In this document: piece after piece, positions 25,564-35,158 of the stretch
Position numbering within the stretch: position 1 is the first letter of the stretch
How the letters are laid out: every line of letters starts with the position of its first letter
Assembly (NCBI RefSeq): GCF_015070855.1
Contig: NZ_JADDIX010000098.1
Span: forward strand, 62,315-126,314
Reading direction: 5' to 3'
Source of the DNA: Pseudomonas lopnurensis
GTDB taxonomy: Bacteria; Pseudomonadota; Gammaproteobacteria; Pseudomonadales; Pseudomonadaceae
DNA length: 64,000 nt
Position numbers and translations under genes: made by a program
Notes under the pieces: model-generated
The model's database searches: none
Told to the model about the DNA's origin: nothing
Seen by the model: only the letters and a program-made list of their open reading frames with translations

Positions 25564-26310
25564 TCAGTCCGTCGGCAGGCTGAGGTCCTCGCCGGCGGCG
25601 AGCATGTCCTCGTAGGCTCGGTCGAGCGCGGCGACGATCGTCGCGCTGTCACGGGCATGGCGGGACACGATGAAGCGGATCGGCACCTGCTCCAGGCGCA
25701 CGTACGGTAGCGCCTCCATCTGCAGCCGTTGGCGCGCCTGTTCCACCGGGATCTGGTAATCGAGAAGGTAGTCGCCGCGCCCGCGCCGGAGCATTTCCAG
25801 GGCCGAGACGTGGTTGCTGGTGCGCAGCAGGCGCAGGTCCAGGGCGGGGTCGTCGAGTATCGTGTTGACGCTCGGCCAGTAGCTGTAGCCGCTGATGAGT
25901 ATCACCGCCCGCCCGGCGAGGTCGACGGGGATTCGCGGCGGCGCGGTGTCCGGGCGAAAGTACAGGTTGAGGTTGATGCGGCTGAGCGTGTGCCGCCCTT
26001 CGAGCGTATGCGCGGCCAGCCCGGGCTTGCCCTGGGCGCCGGGCCAGAGATCGATGCTGCCGTTCTCCAGCGCCGCGTAAAGGCGCGCGCTGGGCAAGGC
26101 GCGAAAGCGCACCGCATAGCCGGCGCGCCTGGCCACACGGCGCGTCAGCTCGGCCACTTCACCACGCGCCGCACCGCGCGAGTCGCTGTATATGGCCGGG
26201 GCGAAGTCGTAGTAGCCGACGTTCAGCACCCGTTGGGGGGCCGGATCGGCCGTCGCTGTGGCCGGAACACCGAACGCCGCGGCCAGGATGAGGAATAGAA
26301 GCGGTTTCAA
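25564..26310 (-). CDS. Periplasmic substrate-binding-like protein (SBP_bac_3 fold)
   Basis: A 248-residue secreted protein with a signal peptide (MKPLLFLILAAAFGVPATATA) and a type II solute-binding fold: VLNVGYYDFAPAIYSDSRGAARGEVAELTRRVARRAG near residue 29, then ALENGSIDLWPG near 80, and RRGRGDYLLDYQIP near 175. No transporter genes are adjacent, so it may act alone or serve a sensor. The start is a TTG at 26310 after AAGGCAG; no ATG is available. It converges on hrpB with 4 bp between stops. Confidence 0.8.
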   Translation of the reverse strand: MKPLLFLILAAAFGVPATATADPAPQRVLNVGYYDFAPAIYSDSRGAARGEVAELTRRVARRAGYAVRFRALPSARLYAALENGSIDLWPGAQGKPGLAAHTLEGRHTLSRINLNLYFRPDTAPPRIPVDLAGRAVILISGYSYWPSVNTILDDPALDLRLLRTSNHVSALEMLRRGRGDYLLDYQIPVEQARQRLQMEALPYVRLEQVPIRFIVSRHARDSATIVAALDRAYEDMLAAGEDLSLPTD

Positions 26311-26456
26311 TGGGATCGCTGCCTTGCGCTGATCGTATCAGGATGGGCAAGCGACGATCGCTTGTCCATGTCGCGTCTTGCCGCGCAGAGAAGTGTCCGC
26401 GGACATCGGCCTATGCTCAAATCGAAGTGCCGATGATGACGCGAAGGAGCGAGTGC

Positions 26457-27284
26457 ATGCAGCGCAAGGTGTTCGACCGCAAGGTCTTCGATAGCAAGGT
26501 GGTGCTGATCACCGGTGGCTGCGCCGGTATTGGCCGTGCCCTGGCGGTACGCATGGCGCAGGCCGGTGCGCAACTGGTGATCTTCGACCTCGAGCAGAAC
26601 GCACTGGACGGGCTGGTGCAACATCTGGCCGACCACCATAACGCCGGGGCGCTCGGCCTGCGCTGCGACGTCAGCGATGCCGAGGCGGTGCAACGCGCGG
26701 TGGCGCTGGTCGTCGAGCGCTATGGCGGTATCGACGTGCTGATCAACAATGCCGGGATCACCCATCGCAGCCGCGTCGCGCAAACCAGCCTGACGGTCTT
26801 CCAGCGGGTCATGGCGGTGAACTTCTACGGGGCGCTGCATTGCACCCAGGCCGCTTTGCCGAGCCTGATCGCCCGCCAGGGGCAGATCGTCGTGCTCAGT
26901 TCGCTCTCGCAATACGCGCCGATACCCGAGCGCGCCGCCTATAACGCCAGCAAGCACGCCTTGCACGGCCTGTTCGAGACGCTGCGCGGCGAACTCGAGG
27001 GCAGCGAGGTCAACGTCATGCTGGTGTGTCCGGGCTACACCGCCACCGATCTGCGCAAGAACGTGCTGGTCGGTGACGGCTCCACGGCGCCGCAGCCGAT
27101 GCTGGACCTTGGCCGGGTGTCCTCGGCGCAGGACGTCGCCGAGGCGATCTACCAGGGTGCGCTGCGGCGGCGCCGGCTGCTGGTGCTGTCCAATCTGGGC
27201 TGGAAGGCGCGACTGCTGGCGCGCTGCTTCCCGCGGCTCTACCAGAGCCTGCTGCTGCCGCGTCTGCTCGGTGACAGGCCTTAG
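26457..27284 (+). CDS. Short-chain dehydrogenase/reductase (PA3957-like)
   Basis: A 275-residue classical SDR. The NAD(P)-binding glycine motif is TGGCAGIGRAL (about 20-30), the cofactor Asp is in VIFDLEQ near 44, NNAG near 98, the catalytic Ser in VLSSLSQYAP near 152, and YNASK (Tyr/Lys pair near 162-166). The C-terminus has an amphipathic, basic tail (KARLLARCFPRLYQSLLLPRLL) that may sit on the membrane. The ATG at 26457 has AAGGAG eight bases upstream. The substrate is unknown. Confidence 0.92.
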   Translation: MQRKVFDRKVFDSKVVLITGGCAGIGRALAVRMAQAGAQLVIFDLEQNALDGLVQHLADHHNAGALGLRCDVSDAEAVQRAVALVVERYGGIDVLINNAGITHRSRVAQTSLTVFQRVMAVNFYGALHCTQAALPSLIARQGQIVVLSSLSQYAPIPERAAYNASKHALHGLFETLRGELEGSEVNVMLVCPGYTATDLRKNVLVGDGSTAPQPMLDLGRVSSAQDVAEAIYQGALRRRRLLVLSNLGWKARLLARCFPRLYQSLLLPRLLGDRP

Positions 27285-27292
27285 CGTTGCTT

Positions 27293-27413
27293 CGGTTGGG
27301 TAGGGCTGCCGAGGTCGAGCCCCGGCGAAGCCCGATCGGACACACGCCGGTAGGTGGCGCTGAGCGAAGCGAAGCCCAACAGGCACTGGCATGACGCGTT
27401 GGGCTTGTCGCCT
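27293..27413. repeat. GTTGGGTT-type repeat after the SDR gene
   Basis: Contains GAGCGAAGCGAAGCCCAACAGGC and flanking GTTGGGTAGGG and GTTGGGCTTG. It is a degenerate copy of the palindromic family seen more clearly at 39589-39688. It separates two convergent genes. Confidence 0.5.
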
Positions 27414-27419
27414 GAGACC

Positions 27420-27848
27420 CTAGCCCTTGTCCCCATAGAGCTGCCGCATCAGCGCCACGTCCCAGTAGGCCGCCTCGATCTTGTGGCCGTCCAGGTCGCG
27501 CACGAAGCAACCGTAATAGGGCTCGCCATATTCCGGGCGCGGGCCGGGGGCGCCTTCATCGCGGGCGCCGGCAGCGATGGCGGCGCGATGGAAGGCGTCC
27601 ACCGCGTCCTGGTCCGCCGCGAAGAAGCCGACATGGGTGCCGTTGCCCACCGATGCGGCAGCGCCGTCGAACGGTGTCTGAACCCAGAATTCGGGGAACT
27701 CGCGGCCCCAGGCGACGGCGCCGGGGTGTTCGAGGATGCGTTTGCAGCCGAGGGTGGCGAGGACTCTGTCGTAGAAGGCGACCGCCTCGTCGAAGCGGTC
27801 GGTGCCGAGGGAAATGTGCGAGAGGATGCTGGGGTTCTGTTCGACCAT
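27420..27848 (-). CDS. VOC/glyoxalase-family protein
   Basis: A 142-residue vicinal-oxygen-chelate protein of the bleomycin-resistance/dioxygenase superfamily. The two beta-alpha-beta modules are visible: ILSHISLGTDRFDEAVAFYDRVLATLGCKRI (residues 8-38) and GTHVGFFAADQDAVDAFHRAAIAAGA (near 70-95), closing with YYGCFVRDLDGHKIEAAYW. Metal-ligand positions His11 and Glu near 127 appear conserved. Substrate unknown. The long frame upstream of 27848 is a shadow. Confidence 0.88.
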   Translation of the reverse strand: MVEQNPSILSHISLGTDRFDEAVAFYDRVLATLGCKRILEHPGAVAWGREFPEFWVQTPFDGAAASVGNGTHVGFFAADQDAVDAFHRAAIAAGARDEGAPGPRPEYGEPYYGCFVRDLDGHKIEAAYWDVALMRQLYGDKG

Positions 27849-27937
27849 GGCTGAAGCCTCCGGATGATTGGCCGAAGCAAGCCTAGCAGGCAGATGCGGG
27901 CTGCCGGCGGTCCCGGCCGAACGGCAGCTGTTTGCGC

Positions 27938-28618
27938 CTAGACGCTGCCGCGATTGCCTGCGGGCGAGTCGGTGCAGAGCATGAAGCAGCGGAACAGCAT
28001 CACCGTGGGCAGCAGTTGCAGCAGGCCGATGGCACCATCGAGGAGAATCGCCGGCAGCACCTGCGGCGCCTCGCCGCCCCAGGCCTGGGCGGCGATCCAG
28101 GCTTCGAGCATCCACAGTGGCAGCAGCACCGCCAACACACAGCCGAGCACCAGCAGGAAGTGCCCGCGGGTGAGCATGAAACTCTGCTTGAGCGCGGCCA
28201 GCGGCGAGAGCCCGCGCAGCACCAGCAGGTATTCGGCGAAGGCGATCTTGACCATGATCCAGATACCCGGCAGCACGAACAGCGAGGCGCCGAGCAGGAT
28301 CAGCAGCGTACCGAGCGCCGAGAGCACCGCCAGCGCCGGCCACAGCGGCAGGGCGCGGGCCAGGACCGTGCGCGGCGCCGGATCATGGCCGCGGCTGCGG
28401 GCGTCGAGATAGAGGATCAGCGCGCCGACGTACAGCGGGTAGAAGAGCAGGCCCACCAGCAGTTCCTGGGCGGGCAGCGCGCCCTTGCCCAGCCAGTGCT
28501 CGACGGCCAGGTGCGTGCAACTCTCGAGCAGGATCAACGGCAGGCAGAGACGGACGATGGTGGCGAAATGGCGGGAATAGAAGAACCAGGCGTCGCGCAG
28601 GATGGCAAAAACGTTCAT
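27938..28618 (-). CDS. YciC-like multispanning membrane protein
   Basis: A 226-residue inner-membrane protein with five or six hydrophobic stretches (for example IVRLCLPLILLESCTHLAV, LLVGLLFYPLYVGALILYL, VLSALGTLLILLGASLFVLPGIWIMVKIAFAEYLLVL, LVLGCVLAVLLPLWML). The text GIWIMVKIAFAEYLLVLRGLSPLAALKQSFMLTRGHF matches the YciC/UPF0259 style (membrane entry followed by ALKQSF..T...). No function is established. Confidence 0.78.
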   Translation of the reverse strand: MNVFAILRDAWFFYSRHFATIVRLCLPLILLESCTHLAVEHWLGKGALPAQELLVGLLFYPLYVGALILYLDARSRGHDPAPRTVLARALPLWPALAVLSALGTLLILLGASLFVLPGIWIMVKIAFAEYLLVLRGLSPLAALKQSFMLTRGHFLLVLGCVLAVLLPLWMLEAWIAAQAWGGEAPQVLPAILLDGAIGLLQLLPTVMLFRCFMLCTDSPAGNRGSV

Positions 28619-28700
28619 CGCAACTCAGGACAGTGCATTCGATCGGGGCGCCACTTTAGCCGAAGTGCCGGGACATGCGCGATGTCGCCGTCCATACTAG

Positions 28701-28751
28701 GGGGCTGTTCCCGTTTCGTACGCGGCGCGCGTACGAAACGGGAACAGCCCC
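28701..28751. repeat. Perfect 24-bp inverted repeat with a 3-nt loop
   Basis: Left arm 28701-28724 (begins GGGGCTGTTCCCGTTTCG) and right arm 28728-28751 are exact reverse complements around a GCG loop; CTAG/CTAC flank the arms. It lies between the divergent yciC-like and NYN genes, about 25 bp upstream of the NYN start. No T-run follows either side, so it is not a simple terminator. The GGGGCTGTT tip resembles the MITE-like ends at 22877-23030. Confidence 0.8.
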
Positions 28752-28775
28752 TACATCATCCATCGCAGGCTGCCC

Positions 28776-29252
28776 GTGAAGAAGATCGCCCTGTTCGCCG
28801 ATGTGCAGAATCTCTATTACACGGTGCGCCAGGCCTACGGCTGCCACTTCGACTATGCGGCGCTGTGGGCGGACGTCAGTCAGCGCGGCGAGATCGTCGA
28901 GGCCTATGCCTATGCCATCGAGCGCGGCGATACCCGGCAGCAGCAGTTCCAGCGAATCCTGCGCAACCTCGGCTTCACCGTGAAGCTCAAACCCTACATC
29001 CAGCGCAGCGACGGCTCGGCCAAGGGCGACTGGGACGTGGGCATCACCATCGACATGCTGGACGCGGCGGGGCGGGTCGATGAGGTGGTGCTGGCTTCCG
29101 GCGATGGCGACTTCGACCTGCTGCTGGAGCGGGTGCGCGCCGGCGGCGCCGAGGCGAGCGCCTACGGCGTGCCGGGGCTCACCGCACAGTCGCTGATCCG
29201 CGCCGCGACGCGCTACGTGCCGATAGAGGGCGATCTGCTGCTGCGCAACTGA
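28776..29252 (+). CDS. NYN-domain (LabA-like) nuclease-family protein
   Basis: A 158-residue PIN-like NYN domain protein. Acidic active-site residues are visible in KIALFADVQNLYYTV (Asp near 9), GDWDVGITIDML (Asp near 88 and 94), and VLASGDGDFDLLLERV (Asp near 112 and 114). These domains coordinate metals and usually cut RNA. The specific substrate is unknown. The start codon lies just downstream of the 24-bp hairpin; the codon at 28776 is GTG. Confidence 0.88.
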   Translation: MKKIALFADVQNLYYTVRQAYGCHFDYAALWADVSQRGEIVEAYAYAIERGDTRQQQFQRILRNLGFTVKLKPYIQRSDGSAKGDWDVGITIDMLDAAGRVDEVVLASGDGDFDLLLERVRAGGAEASAYGVPGLTAQSLIRAATRYVPIEGDLLLRN

Positions 29253-29476
29253 GTGCGGTGGCCAACCGCCAGGCGTAGGGTGGATGACGCTTCACCCATC
29301 CACCGAGGCGGTGCCGGAAGAGTGCAGGATTTACCATGCAGGCGGCCCATGGTCGCTGCCGTTCGCCAGGTGGAAAATGCTTCGCAGTTTGCCCCCTACG
29401 CCTGCCAGGTAGGTGTGGCATACGTGCGTAGGGTGGATGACGCTTCACCATCCACCAGCGGCGGCTGAGTGCCGCC
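29253..29476. repeat. Intergenic region with two CGTAGGGTGGATGACGCTTCACC repeats
   Basis: Copies at 29274-29304 and 29427-29456 share the CGTAGGGTGGATGA core and a TCACC...ATCCACC end. The intervening sequence shows no gene. The region separates the NYN gene from the dxs remnant. Confidence 0.65.
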
Positions 29477-29743
29477 TCAGGCGTCGCCGAGCAACACCAG
29501 GCGCTTGCGCACCGCGGCTTCGATGCCGGCGGCATCCAGCCGGCATTCGGCGAGCATCTCGCTGGGTTTGGCATGCTCGACATAGTGGTCGGGCAGGCTC
29601 AGCTGGAGGATCGGCATGACGATGGCTTCGCCGGCGCCGAAATGGCCACCGCTCTGGCCGACACTGTAGAGCAGGTACAGGCGCAGTTCGCCGGTTTCAT
29701 TATCTTTGCTCAAAGTTCGGCAGACTTTTGAGGAGGGCAACAC
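29477..29743 (-). pseudogene. Internally deleted dxs remnant
   Basis: An 88-codon open frame joins two distant parts of Dxs. Residues 19-38 ([21 protein letters not shown]) match the Dxs N-terminus ([21 protein letters not shown] near residue 40-60 of the intact protein). The rest, [22 protein letters not shown] and onward, matches the last 50 residues of Dxs. About 520 codons are missing at a GGCGCCG-type junction. Nucleotide similarity to dxs at 32089-33984 is high in both parts. It lacks all catalytic and cofactor sites, so it cannot be an active synthase. Confidence 0.88.
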
Positions 29744-29748
29744 CAGTC

Positions 29749-31983
29749 TTAATGCGTGCGGGCAGGAAGTACACGCGGGTCGAGGTTTTCCGGCAGTGGG
29801 CGGGACACGGGCTTGTCGTCGAGGCGATCCTGTCGGCTCAGGCGATTGGCTGTCTTGTGCAGGTCCAGCACCAACTGGGCCAGCGCCTGCGCTGCCTGCA
29901 GGGTTTCGTCGGCGCTCTGGCTGGTACGCTCTGCCGCGCCGGTGATGGCCTGGGCCTGTTCGCTCACCGCATGCACCTGGGCCAGTTGCGACTGCATGGT
30001 CTGGTTGAGCTGGCCAAGGCGTCCCTGCATCGCTTCGACCTCCTGCTGGATGTGCTCAAGCGACTGTGTCGCTTCGTCGGAGCGAGTCACGCTGCGCTCG
30101 GCCGCCTCCTGGCAGCTCCGCATGCTGCTCATGGCTTCGAGCGTCTGCTGGCGCACCCCGCCGAGGGTACTGGTGATCTCTTCTGTGGCCTGGGCCGTGC
30201 GCCGGGCCAGATTGCGCACTTCATCGGCGACCACGGCGAAACCGCGACCGCTTTCCCCGGCTCGAGCCGCCTCGATGGCGGCATTCAGGGCGAGCAGGTT
30301 GGTTTGGTCGGCGATGGCATGGATCGCTTCGCTGATGTGCTGGATTTCTTCGGTCTGCTTGTTCAGCGCCTGCAGCATCTGGCTGGACTGCTCGACGCGT
30401 TCGGCAAGCTGGGCCACCTCTCTGGCGTTCTGCGCGACGGCTGCGCCGCCCTGCCGCGTCATTGCCAGTGCCTGGCGCGAGGCTTTCTCGCTGTCGAGAA
30501 TGTGCTCGGCAGCCTCGCCGATGCTGTGGTTCACCTCGACCATGGCGCGTGCGGTGGAGACCGCGGCCGCCTGACCCTGGGCTGCGCACTTGCCTGCATT
30601 GGCGGAGGTTCTGCTGAGCCCGGTGGAGGTCTGCTGCAGCGCCTGGCCGGCAGTCACGATGCCCTGCATGGTGTGATCCATCTTGTCGACGAAGCTGTTG
30701 ACCCAGCCGGCCAGGACGCCGGCCTCGTCACTGGCGAAGCGCTCCAGGGCCAGGCGATTGCTCAGCGGCGCACCGCATTCGGCCGTTTCCAGGAAGAAGT
30801 CGGAGAGCGCCTGCAGCTTGCGCGTGCGTGGGCGCAGGCTGAAGGCCCAGAAACCCAGCAGCATGGCTGCGGCGCTCGCCATGCCCAGGGGCGCCGCATA
30901 GGCAGGCAGCCACTGCTGCAGCTGCCATTGAAGCAGGGCCAGGACCAGCAGACCGAACAGCAGGTGGCTGGAGAGCGTGTAGCTGAGGCTGCGCTGGCGG
31001 TAGACCTCTTCCAAGTCGCCTTCGCACATCAGTCCCCAGGTATCCGGCGAGCCAGGCATGCGCAGGGTCAGGCCGGCGCCGATCACCGGCACGTGGCGGT
31101 AGTCCGGGTAACCCGGGTAGAGCACGAACAGGTTGCTGCCATGGCGAATGGTTTCGCGCACGCCCGGATGGAGTTGGTCAGTGGCGGGGTCGGTGAAGCG
31201 CAGTTCGAATTCGGTGTGTTTTTGCACCTTTACCGTGCCGAATGGCGTGCGCACGCCCTGTTTCAGGTTGTCGCCACCGCTGAAGGTGTCGTCCTCGAAG
31301 CGTGAGCGTGACAGCGCAGTGCCCGGCGCGATTTGCGCGTCATGGCGGCTTTCGACCATGAACAGGTAATTGTCGCCGGAGTCGCGATAGACGTGGCCGG
31401 CCTCGCGCTGGATGAGGTCACTCATCACATCGTTGGGGATGCGCGCGCACAGACAGCCGACGACCTTGCCGGCATGACGAAGCGGCTGGTGGAACATCAG
31501 GGTAACGGCGTCATGGAACTTCGAGGTGGTCGGCTCCAGCTGCAGGGTCAGCTGGTCGACATAGGGACCATGCAGGTAAGGCCCTGCCAGACCGGCTTTC
31601 AAGGCTTCGCCATCGTGGCGTTGAGCGACGCGTGGGGCGTGGGTGGAGACGAGGATGTGCCCGCCGGCATCTACGACGAACAGCTCGGAGACTTCCGGCA
31701 TGTTCTTGCGCGCCTGCTGCAGGGCGTCGAGGCTGGGGGTCGGCCAGGCTTGTGCCAGACCGTTACCGATCAACTCCAGTTCCTGCCAGTGCTGCGCGGC
31801 CCATTCCAGCAGGAGGTCGACGCGTGTCTGTGCCAGGCCGGTGAAGGTTTTCTCGACCCGTTCGGCCTGGCCTGAATTGAGCAGCCAGGACCAGCGCATG
31901 GCCAGCTTGCCGGTCTTGCCGAACCAGGGCAGCCAGCGGCGCTCACGGCCTTTGAAGGCCATCTGATGACTGCGCAACGGCAT
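29749..31983 (-). CDS. Methyl-accepting chemotaxis protein with a Cache-like N-terminal region
   Basis: A 744-residue chemoreceptor. The C-terminal half holds the coiled-coil signalling domain with the conserved hairpin tip [39 protein letters not shown] (about 550-590). Residues 85-300 look Cache-like ([43 protein letters not shown]). Hydrophobic segments are seen only at about 335-355 and 365-385, with none at the N-terminus, so the sensor is not obviously periplasmic. The ATG at 31983 follows AGGGAGGGG, and an in-frame TAA lies five codons upstream, so no longer start exists. It lies between dxs and a dxs remnant. Confidence 0.92.
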   Translation of the reverse strand: MPLRSHQMAFKGRERRWLPWFGKTGKLAMRWSWLLNSGQAERVEKTFTGLAQTRVDLLLEWAAQHWQELELIGNGLAQAWPTPSLDALQQARKNMPEVSELFVVDAGGHILVSTHAPRVAQRHDGEALKAGLAGPYLHGPYVDQLTLQLEPTTSKFHDAVTLMFHQPLRHAGKVVGCLCARIPNDVMSDLIQREAGHVYRDSGDNYLFMVESRHDAQIAPGTALSRSRFEDDTFSGGDNLKQGVRTPFGTVKVQKHTEFELRFTDPATDQLHPGVRETIRHGSNLFVLYPGYPDYRHVPVIGAGLTLRMPGSPDTWGLMCEGDLEEVYRQRSLSYTLSSHLLFGLLVLALLQWQLQQWLPAYAAPLGMASAAAMLLGFWAFSLRPRTRKLQALSDFFLETAECGAPLSNRLALERFASDEAGVLAGWVNSFVDKMDHTMQGIVTAGQALQQTSTGLSRTSANAGKCAAQGQAAAVSTARAMVEVNHSIGEAAEHILDSEKASRQALAMTRQGGAAVAQNAREVAQLAERVEQSSQMLQALNKQTEEIQHISEAIHAIADQTNLLALNAAIEAARAGESGRGFAVVADEVRNLARRTAQATEEITSTLGGVRQQTLEAMSSMRSCQEAAERSVTRSDEATQSLEHIQQEVEAMQGRLGQLNQTMQSQLAQVHAVSEQAQAITGAAERTSQSADETLQAAQALAQLVLDLHKTANRLSRQDRLDDKPVSRPLPENLDPRVLPARTH

Positions 31984-32088
31984 GTCCCCTCCCTGTCGTT
32001 ACTGTAACGACTCGTAACCGCGCAACTGCGTTCGAGAGAGGTAAGCAATAAACAGGCCGGAATCGCTCCGGCCATGCGTGCAGGGGGG

Positions 32089-33984
32089 TCAGTGTGGCAG
32101 CTGCGCCAGGCGTATACGTACCGCCGCCTCGATGCCGGCTTCGTCGAGGCCGCATTCGGCGAGCATCTCGCTGGGTTTGGCATGCTCGACGTAATGGTCT
32201 GGCAGGCCCAGCTGGAGGATCGGCATGACGATGGCTTCGCTGGCGAGGAATTCGGCCACCGCGCTGCCGGCGCCGCCCATGATGCTGTTTTCCTCGATGG
32301 TCACCAGCAGTTCGTGGCTGGCCGCCAGCTGGCGCAGCAGCGCCTCGTCCAGCGGCTTGACGAAGCGCATGTCGACCACCGTGGCATCCAGCGTCTGGCC
32401 AACCTGCAGCGCCTCGGCCAACTGCACGCCGAACACCAGCAGCGCGACCTTGGTGCCCTGGCGGCGCGTCAGCGCCTTGCCGATTTCCAGCGGCGCGAGG
32501 CCGGGCTCGATACGGGCGTTCGGCCCGCTGCCACGCGGGTAGCGCACCGCCGCCGGGCCTTCGAACTGGTAGCCGGTGGTGAGCATGCGGCGCATCTCGT
32601 TCTCGTCGCTGGGGGTCATCACCAGCATGCCGGGGATGCAGCGCAGGTAGGAGAGGTCGAAGCTGCCGGCGTGGGTCGGGCCGTCTTCGCCGACCAGCCC
32701 GGCGCGGTCGATGGCGAACAGCACGTCGAGGTTCTGCACCGCGACGTCGTGAATCAGTTGGTCGTAGGCGCGCTGGAGGAAGGTCGAGTAGATCGCCACC
32801 ACCGGCTTGAGCCCTTCGCAGGCCATGCCGGCGGCCAGCGTCACGGCATGCTGCTCGGCGATGGCGACGTCGAAGTAGCGCTGCGGGAAGCGCTCGCTGA
32901 AGGCCACCAGGTCCGAGCCTTCCTTCATCGCCGGGGTGATGCCGGTCAGGCGCGGATCGGCCTCGGCCATGTCGCACAGCCACTGGCCGAACACGTTGGA
33001 GTATTTCGGCCCCGCGGCCTTCTTCGGCGCGGCCGGCGCATCCACCGGCTCCAGCTTGCTGATGGCGTGCCAGGTGATCGGGTCGGCCTCGGCCGGGGCG
33101 AAGCCCTTGCCCTTCTTGGTCACCACGTGGAGGAACTGCGGGCCGTCGAGGTCGCGCATGTTGCGCAGGGTGGCGATCAGCGTCGGCAGGTCGTGGCCGT
33201 CGATGGGGCCGATGTAGTTCCAGCCGAGCTCCTCGAACAGGGTGCCGGGCACCAGCATGCCCTTGGCGTATTCCTCGGTGCGGCGGGCGATTTCCCAGGC
33301 GCCCGGCAGGCGCGAGAGGATCTTCTTGCTGCCCTCGCGCATGCTCGAATAGGTGCGGCTGGAGAGGATCTTGGCCAGGTAGTTGGACAGGCCGCCGACG
33401 TTGCGCGAGATCGACATGTCGTTGTCGTTGAGCACCACCAGCATGTCGGCGCCGACTTCCGGGGCGTGGTTGAGCGCCTCGAAGGCCATGCCGGCGGTCA
33501 GCGCGCCGTCGCCGATCACTGCGATGGACTTGCGCTTCTCGCCCTTCTGGCGGGCGGCAATGGCCATCCCCAGGGCGGCGCTGATCGAGGTGCTGGAGTG
33601 GCCGACGCCGAAGGTGTCGTATTCGCTCTCGCTGCGCCGCGGGAAGGCGGCCAGGCCGTCCTTCTGGCGCAGGCTGGCCATGCGCGCACGGCGGCCGGTG
33701 AGGATCTTGTGCGGATAGGCCTGATGGCCGACGTCCCAGACCAGGCGGTCGTCCGGGGTGTCGTAGACGTAATGCAGGGCGATGGTCAGCTCGATCACGC
33801 CGAGGCCGGCACCGAAGTGGCCGCCGGACTGGCCGACGCTGAACAGCAGGTCCTGGCGCAGTTCGTTGGCGAGCTCTTCGAGTTCCGCCTCGCCCAGCCG
33901 GCGCAGTTGCTCGGGCGTGGCCGCACGGTCAAGGAGGGGCGTTGCGGGGCGTACCCGAGGAATCTCATGGAACGTCTTGGGCAT
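32089..33984 (-). CDS. dxs: 1-deoxy-D-xylulose-5-phosphate synthase Dxs
   Basis: The 631-residue thiamine-diphosphate enzyme that condenses pyruvate and glyceraldehyde-3-phosphate in the MEP isoprenoid pathway. Motifs: [19 protein letters not shown] (His near 56), [17 protein letters not shown] (near 85), the ThDP motif [15 protein letters not shown] with NDNDMSIS (near 160-190), [18 protein letters not shown] (catalytic Glu near 380) and the [12 protein letters not shown] motif (near 425). The ATG at 33984 gives the family start [13 protein letters not shown]. It follows ispA after 283 bp of repeat-containing spacer. Confidence 0.97.
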   Translation of the reverse strand: MPKTFHEIPRVRPATPLLDRAATPEQLRRLGEAELEELANELRQDLLFSVGQSGGHFGAGLGVIELTIALHYVYDTPDDRLVWDVGHQAYPHKILTGRRARMASLRQKDGLAAFPRRSESEYDTFGVGHSSTSISAALGMAIAARQKGEKRKSIAVIGDGALTAGMAFEALNHAPEVGADMLVVLNDNDMSISRNVGGLSNYLAKILSSRTYSSMREGSKKILSRLPGAWEIARRTEEYAKGMLVPGTLFEELGWNYIGPIDGHDLPTLIATLRNMRDLDGPQFLHVVTKKGKGFAPAEADPITWHAISKLEPVDAPAAPKKAAGPKYSNVFGQWLCDMAEADPRLTGITPAMKEGSDLVAFSERFPQRYFDVAIAEQHAVTLAAGMACEGLKPVVAIYSTFLQRAYDQLIHDVAVQNLDVLFAIDRAGLVGEDGPTHAGSFDLSYLRCIPGMLVMTPSDENEMRRMLTTGYQFEGPAAVRYPRGSGPNARIEPGLAPLEIGKALTRRQGTKVALLVFGVQLAEALQVGQTLDATVVDMRFVKPLDEALLRQLAASHELLVTIEENSIMGGAGSAVAEFLASEAIVMPILQLGLPDHYVEHAKPSEMLAECGLDEAGIEAAVRIRLAQLPH

Positions 33985-34170
33985 CGGGCGAATCGTTTTT
34001 GTGAAAAAAGAGCGGCAGTTTACCCGAAGGGCCCTGCGATAAGAACGACCCTGCGTCCAGCGCGCTGCCGTTCGTTCCGGTCGGGCCTGGTGGGGGACGC
34101 GCTCCCGCGGCGATCGCAGGCAAGGCGGGTTGCAACCCGCCCTACGAAGCTGCAAGCGCGTGCGATCTCC

Positions 34171-34238
34171 TGTAGGAGCGAGCCATGCTCGCGAACCTCG
34201 GCCACACAAGAACATCGCGGGCATGGCCCGCTCCTACA
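34171..34238. repeat. REP-like hairpin, TGTAGGAGC family, between ispA and dxs
   Basis: TGTAGGAGCGAGCCATGCTCGCGA on the left pairs imperfectly with TCGCGGGCATGGCCCGCTCCTACA on the right. A short GGCGGGTTGCAACCCGCC palindrome lies just upstream at about 34124-34142. Confidence 0.8.
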
Positions 34239-34267
34239 AGAAGCAGGTGGCGCCTGCCGAACGGAGA

Positions 34268-35158
34268 TCAGTTGCGCCGTTCGACGATATAGCGCGCCAG
34301 CTCGCGCAGCGGCTCGGCGGCGACAGCGAACGGGCGCAACGCGTCCAGCGCCAGGTCGTGCAGCTCCAGCGCATAGGCCTTGGCCGCCTCCATGCCGAGC
34401 AGGGCAGGGTAGGTGGGCTTGTCGCGGGCGATGTCGGCGCCCTGGTGCTTGCCGAGGGTGGCGGTGTCGCTTTCCACGTCGAGGATGTCGTCCTGCACCT
34501 GGAAGGCCAGGCCGACGGCCTGGGCATACTGGCTCAGCGAGGCGAGGCTACCGGCATCGGCATGGCCGCTGGAGAGGGCGCCGAGCTGCACGCTGGCTTC
34601 GATCAGGGCGCCGGTCTTGTGCCGGTGCATCAGTTCCAGCGCCGCGCGGTCGAGCTTGCGGCCCACCGAGCCGAGGTCGATGGCCTGGCCGCCGACCATG
34701 CCCGCGGGGCCGGCGGCGCGGGCCAGGACGCCGAACATCCGCAGGCGCAGCAGCGGGTCCGCGGGGTTGAGCTGCGGCGCCGCGAGGACGTCGAAGGCCA
34801 GGCTCTGCAGGCCATCGCCGGCGAGAATCGCACAGGCCTCGTCGAAAGCCTTGTGGGTGGTCGGCTGGCCGCGGCGCAGGTCGTCGTCGTCCATCGCCGG
34901 CAGGTCGTCGTGCACCAGTGAATAGGCGTGGATCAGCTCCACCGCGCAGGCCGCGCCGTCAGCCTGGGCCTTGTCGCCGCCCAGTGCTTCGTTGGCGGCG
35001 TAGACCAGCAGCGGGCGCACCCGCTTGCCGCCGTTCATCACGCTGTAGCGCATCGCCTGGTAGAGACGTTCGAGCTGCGCGTGCGGCGGTACGAAGAGGG
35101 CCTCGAGGCGGCTGTCGACGCGCTGCTGGCAGCTTCTCTGGTAATCGCCGATCGTCAT
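34268..35158 (-). CDS. ispA: Farnesyl diphosphate synthase IspA
   Basis: A 296-residue short-chain (E)-prenyltransferase making farnesyl diphosphate from IPP and DMAPP. The first aspartate-rich motif is [16 protein letters not shown] (near 82-97) and the second is [13 protein letters not shown] (near 222-234). [10 protein letters not shown] near residue 42 binds IPP. The ATG overlaps the xseB stop by 4 bases, the classic xseB-ispA-dxs arrangement. Confidence 0.96.
   Translation of the reverse strand: MTIGDYQRSCQQRVDSRLEALFVPPHAQLERLYQAMRYSVMNGGKRVRPLLVYAANEALGGDKAQADGAACAVELIHAYSLVHDDLPAMDDDDLRRGQPTTHKAFDEACAILAGDGLQSLAFDVLAAPQLNPADPLLRLRMFGVLARAAGPAGMVGGQAIDLGSVGRKLDRAALELMHRHKTGALIEASVQLGALSSGHADAGSLASLSQYAQAVGLAFQVQDDILDVESDTATLGKHQGADIARDKPTYPALLGMEAAKAYALELHDLALDALRPFAVAAEPLRELARYIVERRN

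Noticed and set aside
32074-34770. An 898-codon plus-strand open frame
   Set aside because: Antisense to dxs and ispA; no ribosome site and no homology.
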